A stretch of DNA of 64,000 nt. Source: Natronoarchaeum rubrum (GTDB lineage Archaea > Halobacteriota > Halobacteria > Halobacteriales > Natronoarchaeaceae). The position numbers and the translations under genes are program-made. The notes beneath the pieces are model-generated. The model saw only the letters and a list, made by a program, of their open reading frames with translations. It had not been told where the DNA came from and did no database searches. This document shows, in pieces, positions 45,481 to 53,780 of the stretch; within the stretch, counting starts at the first letter, position 1, and each line of letters starts with the position of its first letter. The stretch spans positions 186,001 to 250,000 of the forward strand of contig NZ_JANHDP010000004.1 in the NCBI RefSeq assembly GCF_024494695.1, read 5' to 3'.

Positions 45481-45492
45481 GACATCCATCTC

Positions 45493-46176
45493 GTGACGAG
45501 CTTCACCCGGACCGCTCGCAACCGCGTCGAATCGCTCACCTGGGTCCAGCGGGCGTTCCTCGGCGCGGCGCTGCTTCTGTTCGCGTACTTCCAGTGGGAT
45601 CCCGCCACGCTCGACGAGCGGATCGTTCGCGACCTCCTCCTGTACGTCGCCGGCCCGCTCGCGCTGGGACTGACCCACGGGCGCCGCATCGGCTGGACGG
45701 TCAATCGAAAAGCGGTGCGCAACACCGTCCTGCTGGGGCTGTTCGTGCTCCCGTTCTACGTCGTCGGGTCGTCGCTGCCCTCGATCCGGACGTTCTATCC
45801 GCTCTGGGAGACGACGCTGGCGCCGGGCGACTTCTTCCCTCACGCGATCAAGCTGTTCTTGCTCGCGCTGGCGACCGAGACCTACTTCCGGGGGCTGCTC
45901 TGTGTCGGCGTCCGCGACCTCGGTCCGAAGGCGGTGTTCGTCAGCCCCGTCGTCTACGCGCTCATGCACTCGGGGAAGCCGCCGATCGAGCTGGCGCTGT
46001 CGGGACCGACCGACGTGCTCTTCGGCGCCGTCGACTACGCCAGCGACTCGATCCTGCCCTCGGTCGTCGCCCACGGCTGCGGGCTGGTGCTGCTCGACTA
46101 CCTCGTGCTTCGCCCGCCCGTGTTCCCGCCGGAGGCCGTGCTGCGCTGGCTGCGGTGGGTGCCGCTACCGCTGTAG
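45493..46176 (+). CDS. CPBP-type intramembrane protein with altered first glutamate
   Basis: This 227-residue membrane protein resembles CPBP proteases, with motif two VVYALMHSGKP (His159) and the late VVAHGCGLVLLD. The first motif reads ATETYFRG, where the usual Glu-Glu pair is Thr128-Glu129. Loss of the first Glu may mean altered or absent proteolysis. It starts at GTG 45493. Confidence 0.8.
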   Translation: MTSFTRTARNRVESLTWVQRAFLGAALLLFAYFQWDPATLDERIVRDLLLYVAGPLALGLTHGRRIGWTVNRKAVRNTVLLGLFVLPFYVVGSSLPSIRTFYPLWETTLAPGDFFPHAIKLFLLALATETYFRGLLCVGVRDLGPKAVFVSPVVYALMHSGKPPIELALSGPTDVLFGAVDYASDSILPSVVAHGCGLVLLDYLVLRPPVFPPEAVLRWLRWVPLPL

Positions 46177-46200
46177 GCGATCGCGCCGCCGTCGGACCCT

Positions 46201-46569
46201 CTACTCCGGCTCGAACTGCCCCTGTTTTAGCCCGCGCCCCACCGGCTCGTGCTCGGCGTCGGTCGGCGGCGGCGCCGTCACCAGCGTCGCCTCCAGCCCC
46301 GTCTCGCCGGCTTTGATTCCCCGATCCTCGTCGGCCGGCACGACGACCACGTCGCCCGGTTCGACCGCGCGGTCCTCGTCGCCGTCGCGGACGACGCCCG
46401 TCCCCTCGACGACCGTGACGACGAGGTCGCTGCTGGGCGCGTGGACCGGGATGAACTGCTCGGGCCGGAAGAAGCCGAGGACGACCTTCGCGCGATCGCT
46501 CGCGTGGATCTGCTGTGCGGAGAATCCCTCCTCGAACTCGCGCTCGGCGTCGAAGTCGGTCGCGACCAT
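46201..46569 (-). CDS. Single-domain cupin
   Basis: This 122-residue cupin barrel has LGFFRPEQFIPVHAPSSDLVVTVVEGTG and PGDVVVVPADE. Only one clear metal-type histidine (PVHAP) is seen, so it may bind a small ligand rather than catalyse. It is tail-to-tail with the CPBP gene. No partner indicates the substrate. Confidence 0.8.
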   Translation of the reverse strand: MVATDFDAEREFEEGFSAQQIHASDRAKVVLGFFRPEQFIPVHAPSSDLVVTVVEGTGVVRDGDEDRAVEPGDVVVVPADEDRGIKAGETGLEATLVTAPPPTDAEHEPVGRGLKQGQFEPE

Positions 46570-46702
46570 ACCGACACTCGGACCGGGCGGTCGGTAGAGG
46601 TTCGGGGGAAGATGTTCGGCCGGGACCGGGTTGGCAAAGCGTTGCCGTCCGCGCAGCGGCGTCCCGACGCCGTTGTGATGGCAGCACTGCCGGACGCCGC
46701 TC

Positions 46703-47362
46703 TCAGCGCCGCTGGCGCATCGGTGCCGGCGCCACCTCGCCGGCGTCCGCGAACTCCTTGACGATCTTCTCTTCGGCGCGGTGGAGCGTCTCGCTGATCG
46801 TCGAGGGCGCCATGTCCAGTTGCTCGGCCAGCTCGGTCAGCGTACACTCGCGGGGCGTGTCGTAGTACCCTCGATCGATCGCCTCGTCGACCAGCTCCGA
46901 CTGAGTGCCGGTCAGCAGCTGGCGCAGGTCGACGTTCTGCTGGACGTGGTGGACCTCGAAGGGGATGCCCAGCTCCTCGAACAGCGTCGCGAGCTCCGAG
47001 AGCCGCTCGTGGGGCGCCGTGATCTCCCAGTCGAGTTCGCCGCCGGCGATCGTAAATGGCAGCTGGATCGGTATCCCGGTGCGCTGGATCGGCACGAGCA
47101 ACAGCGGCTCGGTGGTGCGGAACTGCACCAGCGCGCGCCCGTCGTGGACCTCGAACACCTCGACGGCGGTGACCGACGCCTCGTCCCGCATCGACTCGAC
47201 GATCGACTCGGCGTCCGGATGCAGGATCTCGACGTGGCCGACGCCGACGTCGTCGTCGGGCAGCGCCGCCAGTACGCGGATCTCCGCCTCGGGATGGGTC
47301 CGCGAGAGATCGCCGATCCAGACCCCCTCGGGCAGCGTGATCGTGAAAGCCGCTGTCGCCAT
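46703..47362 (-). CDS. HTH-10 (bacterio-opsin-activator-like) transcription regulator
   Basis: This 219-residue regulator has a sensory N-terminal half (FTITLPEGVWIGDLSR, VGVGHVEILHPDAE) and the C-terminal HTH-10 domain: LRQLLTGTQSELVDEAIDRGYYDTPRECTLTELAEQLDMAPSTISETLHRAEEKIVKEF. Haloarchaea carry many of these, and they usually control one neighbouring pathway. The ATG at 47362 directly precedes the first strand. Confidence 0.9.
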   Translation of the reverse strand: MATAAFTITLPEGVWIGDLSRTHPEAEIRVLAALPDDDVGVGHVEILHPDAESIVESMRDEASVTAVEVFEVHDGRALVQFRTTEPLLLVPIQRTGIPIQLPFTIAGGELDWEITAPHERLSELATLFEELGIPFEVHHVQQNVDLRQLLTGTQSELVDEAIDRGYYDTPRECTLTELAEQLDMAPSTISETLHRAEEKIVKEFADAGEVAPAPMRQRR

Positions 47363-47454
47363 CGGTATCGCAACTAGTCGGCGACACAATGCGTAGCCTC
47401 GGCCGAACGTGTTCGGTCGGGATGCGGGGATTGGCGTCGCTCAGCGGAACCGGG

Positions 47455-47658
47455 TCAGCCGCCCCGGGCTCGTCGTCCCAGATTCCGGAGCCGCAGCGGC
47501 AGGTTCGATAGCGCCGTCGCGACGCGCTCGTGGGGCGCTTCGGGGATGCGTTCGAGTGACCACCCGAAGTCCTCGCAGTCGTGATCGTCCCGCAGGTGGT
47601 CGGCGACCGCAGACACCGAGTCGCGCTCGTACCCGCAGCGCGTGCAGCGAAATCTCAC
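47455..47658 (-). CDS. Single C2H2 zinc-finger micro-protein, 67 residues
   Basis: The protein starts at GTG and has one finger with Cys5, Cys8, His21 and His26 in CTRCGYERDSVSAVADH, followed by a short Arg/Leu-rich helical tail (LSNLPLRLRNLGRRARGG). The frame has no ATG. Such short one-finger proteins are a haloarchaeal feature with regulatory roles. It is divergent from the MIP18-like gene. Confidence 0.7.
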   Translation of the reverse strand: MRFRCTRCGYERDSVSAVADHLRDDHDCEDFGWSLERIPEAPHERVATALSNLPLRLRNLGRRARGG

Positions 47659-47793
47659 GCCCGACCGTCCGCGCCGATTCCGCGTCACTCTGGTCCCGAA
47701 TATGTCCGGGCGGTGGCGCCGATCCCCGCGAGCGGGGTGCGCACGAACATGTTGGGGGACAGCGCTACCCGGCGAGCGGCCCGACTGTGGTGT

Positions 47794-48405
47794 ATGGCGG
47801 GCTTCCCATCGCCGTTCGGCGGCGGCGACGACGACGCGCTGTTCGACGGGTACGACGAGTTCGTCCCGGGCAACGTCCCTGATCCGGGCCCGTTCCTCGA
47901 AGAACAGGAGCTCCTGACCGGCGAGGACCACCTCGCGTTCCACGAGATCACCCGAGAGTTGTTCGAGGAGCGCACGGTGTACGACATGACGTTCAACTAC
48001 AACCTCGCCCGGCTGAACCTCGACACTCGCCACACCACGGCGGGCTACCGGTACGCCGAAGAGGCCGACGCCGCCGACGCGCCCGATGCGGGAGACCGGT
48101 CGGTGCTCCGCGCCGAGTTCACGCCGACGACGCCGTTTTGTCCGCAGACCCACACGCTAACGATCGGCTCGTTCCGGGCCTGGAACGGCCTCGCCGAGCA
48201 CCACGACTACGATCTGGTGCGAGTGCGCGCCGCGCCGATGCACCACCAGAGCGTGGCGATCAACGAACAACTGGAGAACCTCGAAGCGGAGTTCATCGAG
48301 ACCGGCGAGGTGCCGGAGGGCGACGGGACCGAGGGTCTCGGCTCGATGCCCGCGGACGATTCGATCGACGACGACGCCGTTCCGGGGCCGAGCGCGCCGT
48401 TCTGA
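47794..48405 (+). CDS. MIP18/CIA2-like protein (possible iron-sulphur assembly factor)
   Basis: The C-terminal half of this 203-residue protein, AEFTPTTPFCPQTHTLTIG ... VRVRAAPMHHQSVAINEQLENLEAEF, resembles eukaryotic CIA2/MIP18 (DUF59) proteins, which have FTPTIPHC and a following HASEHAVNKQLADKERV segment. Cys116 matches the reactive cysteine. The N-terminal acidic part (1-60) has no clear match. Function in Fe-S delivery is inference from this short alignment and needs a profile search. Confidence 0.6.
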   Translation: MAGFPSPFGGGDDDALFDGYDEFVPGNVPDPGPFLEEQELLTGEDHLAFHEITRELFEERTVYDMTFNYNLARLNLDTRHTTAGYRYAEEADAADAPDAGDRSVLRAEFTPTTPFCPQTHTLTIGSFRAWNGLAEHHDYDLVRVRAAPMHHQSVAINEQLENLEAEFIETGEVPEGDGTEGLGSMPADDSIDDDAVPGPSAPF

Positions 48406-48446
48406 ACGGCGCCTCTTATCGGTTGCACTTCGCGTCTCCTCGATAG

Positions 48447-48758
48447 TCAGTTGATTCTGCCTGAAACGCCGTTCCGCCGATCACGCCACACCGACAGGAG
48501 CGCCAACCCAAAAAACGTCATAAATCCGCCCAGCAGCAGAACCGCGATCGTGAGTCCGACGAGACGGGGCATCGGAACGAGCGATCCGGCGTACAGTCCA
48601 ATGGTCAGGTGCGATGCGAACCAGCAGAGGAAGGCTGAAAGAAAATAGTACCAGCTCCGATGCGGGTTGTAGTACGTCCTGATGACCAGCAGTGAGACGA
48701 TGCCGAGTGCCGGTACTGCGAGATTCGCGAGAGTCGCTTCCCCGCCGATCCAATCCAT
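48447..48758 (-). CDS. Small membrane protein, 103 residues
   Basis: The protein has three predicted helices (ANLAVPALGIVSLLVIRTYY, WYYFLSAFLCWFASHLTIGL, VGLTIAVLLLGGFMTFFGL) and a basic C-terminus (WRDRRNGVSGRIN). No family is recognised. It is codirectional with and 31 bases downstream of the haem-copper-like gene, so it may be its subunit. Confidence 0.65.
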   Translation of the reverse strand: MDWIGGEATLANLAVPALGIVSLLVIRTYYNPHRSWYYFLSAFLCWFASHLTIGLYAGSLVPMPRLVGLTIAVLLLGGFMTFFGLALLSVWRDRRNGVSGRIN

Positions 48759-48789
48759 CGTGCTTCCTGACAGTTCAGGAACGAATCTC

Positions 48790-50190
48790 TTATCGGTTGC
48801 GCTCGGACGCCGCGGCAGCGTCGGCATCTGCCTCGCTGCCATCGGCTCCGACGCCGAGCAGCAGTCCGCGGAACGTGTGCGGGCCGTGCTCGTACAGCAC
48901 CAGCGCGACGTTCGCGACGAAGACGGCGGCGCCCAGCGTCGCGAGGACGCCGCCGACCGGTACCAGCCACTCGGGCGCCGCCAACGCCGCGGCGCCGAGG
49001 GCGTCGCGCGCGAGCCAGTCCGATACCGTGATCGCGACGAAGCCGGCAAACAGCAGCGCGAAGTCGGTCGCCGCGAGCCGATCGTCGTACAGGTCGTCGA
49101 TCATCGGCACGTCCTCGAACCCGAGCAGGTCGCTGTACCGGTGGACCCAGACGATGAAGGGGACGACGTGGTACACCGTCCCGAGCACGACGAAGCCGAC
49201 GACGCCGAAGGCCAGCAGGTGCGCGGCGCCGGGCGCGCCGAAGCGCACCGCGGGATCGAGCGGCGCCCGGAGCCACGCCGGCAGCGTCGCCAGCGCCCAC
49301 AGCGCCAGCGCCGGCGCGGCGACGGCGTACCGCGAGAGCATCGGCGTCCACTCGACGCGCGTCTCGTAGAGCCGCCGCGCGAGGATGCCGGCGACGCCCA
49401 GCAGGCTCAGCGCGACCAGCGTACCGCCCAGGCGAGCCAGCGGCGCCGACGCGAGCAGCCGGCCGGCTGCGAGCGTCAGGACGCCGAAGGGGTAGGCGAC
49501 CTCCTCGAACTTCCGGATCCGGACGTCGACGCCGTGGAGCTCGGTCTGGGTAAACATCGTCGCGAGCTGGTAGAGCGCGCCGATCACGGTCGTCAGAACG
49601 GCGCCGAACACCGCCAGCGTGGCGTGGGCCCCGACGACGCCGCCCCGGTCGATCCCGCGCTCGAACAGGAAGGGGTTCGCGAAATCCAGTGCGAGGACGA
49701 AGCCCAGCAGCGTGAGCAGGACGAAAAATCCGAGCGCCGCCGCGAAATGGCGCTCGGTGACGTCGTAGTCCTCGACCGCGGCGAGCGTCCGGCCGACGTT
49801 GTACGCGAACGTCCAGAAGCCGGCCAGCATCAGCCCGCCGAACCAGGGCAACAGGGCGGGACGCCACTGCAGGAGGCCGACGACGAACCCGACGAGACCC
49901 ACGACGACCAGCCAGAGCTGGGCGACCGCGAGGCGCCGGGAGTGCAGCTCGACGCCGGACCAGACCGGGACGAACTGCGTCATCGCGCCCATGATCGTCA
50001 CGCAGACCCAGCCCGCAAGCAGCAGGTGGACGTGGGCGAGCGACGCCATTCCGGGGACGGTCCCGCGCGCGGCGCCGACGCCCAGCGCCGTCCCCGCCAG
50101 CAGAAAGGCCAGCGCGACGACGAAGTGACGCAGCGGCACGGTCATCGGCGGCTGCCGGTCGGTGTCGACGTTCCCGGGGACGGCGCTCAT
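48790..50190 (-). CDS. Haem-copper oxidase subunit I-like membrane protein
   Basis: This 466-residue protein has about 12 helices. Membrane histidines occur at about 53 and 55 (LAHVHLLLAGW), 189 (GAHATLAVFG), 324 (GAAHLLAFG), 341 and 350 (VYHVVPFIVWVH). The HxH and HATLAVFG patterns resemble CcoN/NorB-type proteins, but the adjacent HH pair that holds copper in true oxidases is absent. It may bind haem b only. No subunit II or III is nearby; a 103-residue membrane protein follows it. The ATG at 50190 is preferred to 50235. Confidence 0.75.
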   Translation of the reverse strand: MSAVPGNVDTDRQPPMTVPLRHFVVALAFLLAGTALGVGAARGTVPGMASLAHVHLLLAGWVCVTIMGAMTQFVPVWSGVELHSRRLAVAQLWLVVVGLVGFVVGLLQWRPALLPWFGGLMLAGFWTFAYNVGRTLAAVEDYDVTERHFAAALGFFVLLTLLGFVLALDFANPFLFERGIDRGGVVGAHATLAVFGAVLTTVIGALYQLATMFTQTELHGVDVRIRKFEEVAYPFGVLTLAAGRLLASAPLARLGGTLVALSLLGVAGILARRLYETRVEWTPMLSRYAVAAPALALWALATLPAWLRAPLDPAVRFGAPGAAHLLAFGVVGFVVLGTVYHVVPFIVWVHRYSDLLGFEDVPMIDDLYDDRLAATDFALLFAGFVAITVSDWLARDALGAAALAAPEWLVPVGGVLATLGAAVFVANVALVLYEHGPHTFRGLLLGVGADGSEADADAAAASERNR

Positions 50191-50346
50191 GCTCGCCTCT
50201 AGCGCCCGGATTTCCGTCCGGATGCCCCCGAACATATTCGGCGCCGATCGCCTGAGCGTCGCGACGCCGACGCGGCGTCGACTGCGGTCCTCGCATCGGC
50301 GTCACTGCGCACTCTTTTGACGAGCGCGGTCCAACATTCGATCGCC

Positions 50347-50799
50347 ATGAACCTGCCCATCGACCCCGAGAAGCTGACCGAGGAGGACGTCGGCGAGAAG
50401 CGCGCGACCCTTGCGATGGACCACGAGGAAGCGGTCGAGTTCGTCCGCGAGACCTGCGAGGACGTCGGCTTCGGCGTCCCCGTGGAGTTCTCGCCCTCCG
50501 AGTTGCTCAACGAAAAAGTCGACGCCGATCGTGACCCCTACTACGTGCTCGGCGCGTGCAACCCGGCGGTCGCGGACCGAGCGCTGGACGTCACCAAGTC
50601 GATCGGCGGCCTCTTTCCGTGTAACGTGATCGTCTGGGAGGAGGAACCCGGAAAACAGGTCGTCTACCACGTCTCGATCATGCGGATCGCCCGCCTGACC
50701 GGGCTGGCGCCCGAGGAGAGCGAGGAGTGGGACGCGATCCTGGAGGACACCGGCGAACTGGCCGACGAGCTGTTCGAGCGAATCGAAGCCGAAGCGTAG
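50347..50799 (+). CDS. DUF302-family protein
   Basis: This 150-residue protein has the DUF302 fold features YYVLGACNPAVADRALDV and GLFPCNVIVWEE, including two conserved cysteines. The family is widespread and often linked to heavy-metal or oxidative stress; no reaction is proven. Codon and start usage are normal. Confidence 0.88.
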   Translation: MNLPIDPEKLTEEDVGEKRATLAMDHEEAVEFVRETCEDVGFGVPVEFSPSELLNEKVDADRDPYYVLGACNPAVADRALDVTKSIGGLFPCNVIVWEEEPGKQVVYHVSIMRIARLTGLAPEESEEWDAILEDTGELADELFERIEAEA

Positions 50800-50885
50800 A
50801 CTCGTTCCCACAGGCGGATGGCGTGACAGAGGCAGGAAATCGATAGCTCTTCGCACAGCAACACTTAGGGATTTGTGGGTACAAT

Positions 50886-51212
50886 GTGATTACAACGGAG
50901 GCTACGACAGTGGGAACCAGACACGTCAATTTTCGACTGCCCGACGAGTTACTGGAGAAGGCAGACGTCGCCGCAGAGGTCACACACAAGGACCGAACCG
51001 AGATAGTCACGGAGGCGCTTCGCGAGTATCTGGACGATGTCGAAGACGACGAGGCGTTCCGCGAGGCCGTCGTCGAACTATACCTCGACGGGGAGATCGA
51101 GTTTTCGACCCTCAAAGAGTTCGTCGGCCGACGGGACGCTGAAGCGGTTCGCGCGTCGAAGTCGCTCCTCGATCAGGGCGAAGATATCGCCGAAGACATG
51201 GCGGATCTTTAG
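50886..51212 (+). CDS. Ribbon-helix-helix antitoxin-like protein
   Basis: This 108-residue protein has an N-terminal RHH DNA-binding fold (HVNFRLPDELLEKADVAAEV, KDRTEIVTEALREYL) and an acidic C-terminal helix that could bind a toxin. It starts at GTG 50886 and lies nine bases before a PIN-domain gene, an arrangement typical of VapBC-type modules. It probably autoregulates the pair. Confidence 0.82.
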   Translation: MITTEATTVGTRHVNFRLPDELLEKADVAAEVTHKDRTEIVTEALREYLDDVEDDEAFREAVVELYLDGEIEFSTLKEFVGRRDAEAVRASKSLLDQGEDIAEDMADL

Positions 51213-51221
51213 CCTGCTGCG

Positions 51222-51725
51222 ATGATCGTAGCGGACACCAGCGCGCTGCTTTCGCTGGCAGCGGGCGACGTTCTCGATATCGTTCTCGACGAGTTCGACG
51301 TCCACACCACCGACGCTGTCGTCGACGAACTCCGAGAGACAGCGGAGTACGAGGACGTCCACGCGAGGGCGGCCGCGTCCGTTCTGAACTGCCGAGACCG
51401 TCTTGACGTACACGACACCAATATCCGGATAAATCGGTCCAGCCGAATCGATGCCGGAGAGGGAAGCTGTGCCGACTTGACTGACGACCTCGACGCCGCC
51501 TTCTTAGTAACGGACGACCTGCGCGCGCTCCCAGGACTGCAGGTGCTCGTGGATGCGCAGGTCGCCATCTCGCCGATCGTCCTCCGGGCGCTCGTCGAGC
51601 GCGGCGTCCTCGACGGCGACGACGCCAGGGACCGGTTAGAGACGATCGCGGAACGTCGCGACTGGCTCGGCGCGCCGATCTTCCGGCGGGCCGAGATGCT
51701 GTTCCAGGACTTGGTTGACGAGTAG
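51222..51725 (+). CDS. PIN-domain nuclease (VapC-like toxin)
   Basis: This 167-residue PIN nuclease has Asp5 (IVADTSALL), Glu36 (VVDELRET), Glu80/Asp85 (GEGSCADL) and Asp98-Asp99 (VTDDLRAL), the acidic residues that hold magnesium. It probably cleaves tRNA or mRNA when freed from the RHH partner encoded immediately upstream. A housekeeping PIN role remains possible. It is convergent with nreA, 12 bases apart. Confidence 0.82.
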   Translation: MIVADTSALLSLAAGDVLDIVLDEFDVHTTDAVVDELRETAEYEDVHARAAASVLNCRDRLDVHDTNIRINRSSRIDAGEGSCADLTDDLDAAFLVTDDLRALPGLQVLVDAQVAISPIVLRALVERGVLDGDDARDRLETIAERRDWLGAPIFRRAEMLFQDLVDE

Positions 51726-51737
51726 ACGCCGGCGCAG

Positions 51738-53045
51738 TCAGAAGTCGGTCAGTTGCGCCTGCAGCCCCGCCACCATGTCGGACTTCCGGCGGAGGTCGGC
51801 GACCGAAACGGGGAGTCGCGGGCCCAATCCTTTGATCGCGTCGTGGAAGCTCTCCGCCGTCGCGTACTCCCCCGCGAGCTCCGGCGGCGTCTCCGGGCCG
51901 GCGGGCGACTCGCGGCCGGCGTCGGGATCGAACGCGTTCCGGACGCTCTCGCGGATCTGCCAGACGCCGACGGGCGCCCAGTAGTCGTCGGTGACCTCCC
52001 GAAGTACGATGCATTTCGCCTGCCGGTCCTCGTCGACGAGGTGTTCGAGGACGCCGAGCCGCGAGGCGTAGTACGCGCCGGCGGTCTCGTCGACGTAGCC
52101 GGTCCGGCCCTCGTAGCCTTCCGAGGCGCTTGACATCCAGTAGCCCGTGTCGGTGTTGGGGTTCCAGACGCTGCCCGGCGCCTTCATCTCGACGAGTTCG
52201 AACTCCCACTGCCCGGGTGAGAGGACGATCCAGAAGCGGTTGCCCATGAATTCGTTGTACCAGACCTGCGTCTCGTCGATCGACGGCGAGTTCCGGATCT
52301 GCCCCCGCAGGTACTGGCCGATCGTGTCGTCGACCGCGGTGATCGACCAGCGCGTCGGGACGAGCTTGCGATTTTCCCCCTGTCCAAGCGCGCCGGCCGA
52401 GAGGATCTTGTTGATGTCGTACACGTCGAACCCGCGCCGGTAGAGATACGTCATCGCGCCCTGGGCCTGCCAGTCGTCGTCTTCGAGCGTCTTTTTGACC
52501 GGTTTCGGAACGTAGGGATTCTCGGTGAGGTCGACCGACTTCGCGTCGACGTTCGGGCCGGTCGGCGCGGCGATCTCGTCGACGTCCATGTCCAGTTCCG
52601 GGCGGCCGTCCAGACCGATCTCGACGTCGACCGGCCGATCGGCGATGGCGACCTCGCGCTGGGCGCCGACAAAGCCGTCCCAGACGTCCTCGACGTCGAC
52701 TTTCGAGCGTCGCTGGGAGTTCATCAGGCCGGTCCGGCGCTGGAACACGTCGTCGATCGAGTAGCCCTGCTGATACCAGTTCCCGTCGGTGACGTAGTCC
52801 GCGGCGTCCGCTTCGTCGCCGACCGGCGAGAGCACGCCCGTCGAGACGTCGGGATAGCCCGTGCGCCCGACGAAGATCGATGGCGATGTCGAGCCGACCA
52901 GCGAGTCGCCCGTCACCACGTCGTCGAAGCGATCTTCGACGCGGTCGATGTAGTCGGTGATCTCGTAGGACTTCTCCTCGGCGAGGCGCCGTCGCTCGGC
53001 GTCCTCGTCGTGCTCTAACCCCTCGACGAACTCGTCGAGCCGCAT
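51738..53045 (-). CDS. nreA: DNA repair protein NreA
   Basis: This 435-residue archaeal protein interacts with PCNA and works in nucleotide excision repair. Family features include RLAEEKSYEITDYI, GSTSPSIFVGRTGYP, GFDVYDINKILSAGALGQGENRK, PTRWSITAVDD and a C-terminal PCNA-interacting peptide QAQLTDF. Complete at both ends. No TATA box is obvious in the short divergent spacer. Confidence 0.94.
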   Translation of the reverse strand: MRLDEFVEGLEHDEDAERRRLAEEKSYEITDYIDRVEDRFDDVVTGDSLVGSTSPSIFVGRTGYPDVSTGVLSPVGDEADAADYVTDGNWYQQGYSIDDVFQRRTGLMNSQRRSKVDVEDVWDGFVGAQREVAIADRPVDVEIGLDGRPELDMDVDEIAAPTGPNVDAKSVDLTENPYVPKPVKKTLEDDDWQAQGAMTYLYRRGFDVYDINKILSAGALGQGENRKLVPTRWSITAVDDTIGQYLRGQIRNSPSIDETQVWYNEFMGNRFWIVLSPGQWEFELVEMKAPGSVWNPNTDTGYWMSSASEGYEGRTGYVDETAGAYYASRLGVLEHLVDEDRQAKCIVLREVTDDYWAPVGVWQIRESVRNAFDPDAGRESPAGPETPPELAGEYATAESFHDAIKGLGPRLPVSVADLRRKSDMVAGLQAQLTDF

Positions 53046-53164
53046 TCGCCCGTAGTTGGGGCGTCGCGACTATGAATGTTCGTCTCCGGCGTCGGGGCGA
53101 ACTTGACTGGTCCCCCGCCTCGATGGACGGCAACGTTTTGAATATAGGACAAAAACGTCGACCC

Positions 53165-53701
53165 GTGAGACGAGCCCTCCTGCTCACGGTCGTACTCGTG
53201 GCTGCAGTTGGCGGCATGGCGCTGGTCGGTGCGGGACCGTTCCAGGACGATCCCGACCCGGATCGCCCGCCGGAGATCCAGTCGTTCGAGATCACCGACC
53301 GCGGCTGTCAGGACGAGGTCCGCGACTTCGCCAGTTCGAACAGCGCCGGCGACGGCGACGGCGTCGACGCCGGGACGATCGACACGGCGTCGCCCGAAAC
53401 GGAGCTGTCGGCGGAGATTCGCCGCACGTCGCCCGAGAGCGCGGAGATCGTCACGTACCGCGTCGATCTGCGAACCCACGAGCCCGCCGACGCGAACGAA
53501 AGCTGTCCCGGCCGCATCGCGTATCGAATCGAGTACGACGCGCCCTCCGGCGCGGGCGCCACCGGCCATCGGGTCGCGCTCGGCGTCGACGGTCGGATCA
53601 AAAGCTGCGGCGGGAGCACGTCCGGCCCGGAACTCGGCTGTCACCGATTAATGTCCGAGACGACGACCCGCTACACGAACGAGTCCGACGCAGGGACGTG
53701 A
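53165..53701 (+). CDS. Secreted or membrane-anchored small protein with paired cysteines
   Basis: This 178-residue protein starts at GTG 53165 with an N-terminal membrane helix or Sec signal (RRALLLTVVLVAAVGG). The exported part contains four cysteines that could form two disulphides, and a beta-rich domain (TYRVDLRTHEPADANESC, GHRVALGVDGRIKSC). GTTTTGAATATAGG about 25 bases upstream suits a leaderless promoter. The family is unrecognised. Confidence 0.7.
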   Translation: MRRALLLTVVLVAAVGGMALVGAGPFQDDPDPDRPPEIQSFEITDRGCQDEVRDFASSNSAGDGDGVDAGTIDTASPETELSAEIRRTSPESAEIVTYRVDLRTHEPADANESCPGRIAYRIEYDAPSGAGATGHRVALGVDGRIKSCGGSTSGPELGCHRLMSETTTRYTNESDAGT

Positions 53702-53780
53702 GCGGCGCCGAAGCTGAATCGAACCGGTCCGAGACCAGCGGGCGCTACGACGCGGGAAAGCGGTAGGAAAGCGGGAGCGT

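Noticed and set aside
51112..53295. Open frame of 727 codons across nreA and the PIN gene
   Set aside because: The composition is Arg-rich and it covers two well-supported genes; no motif.
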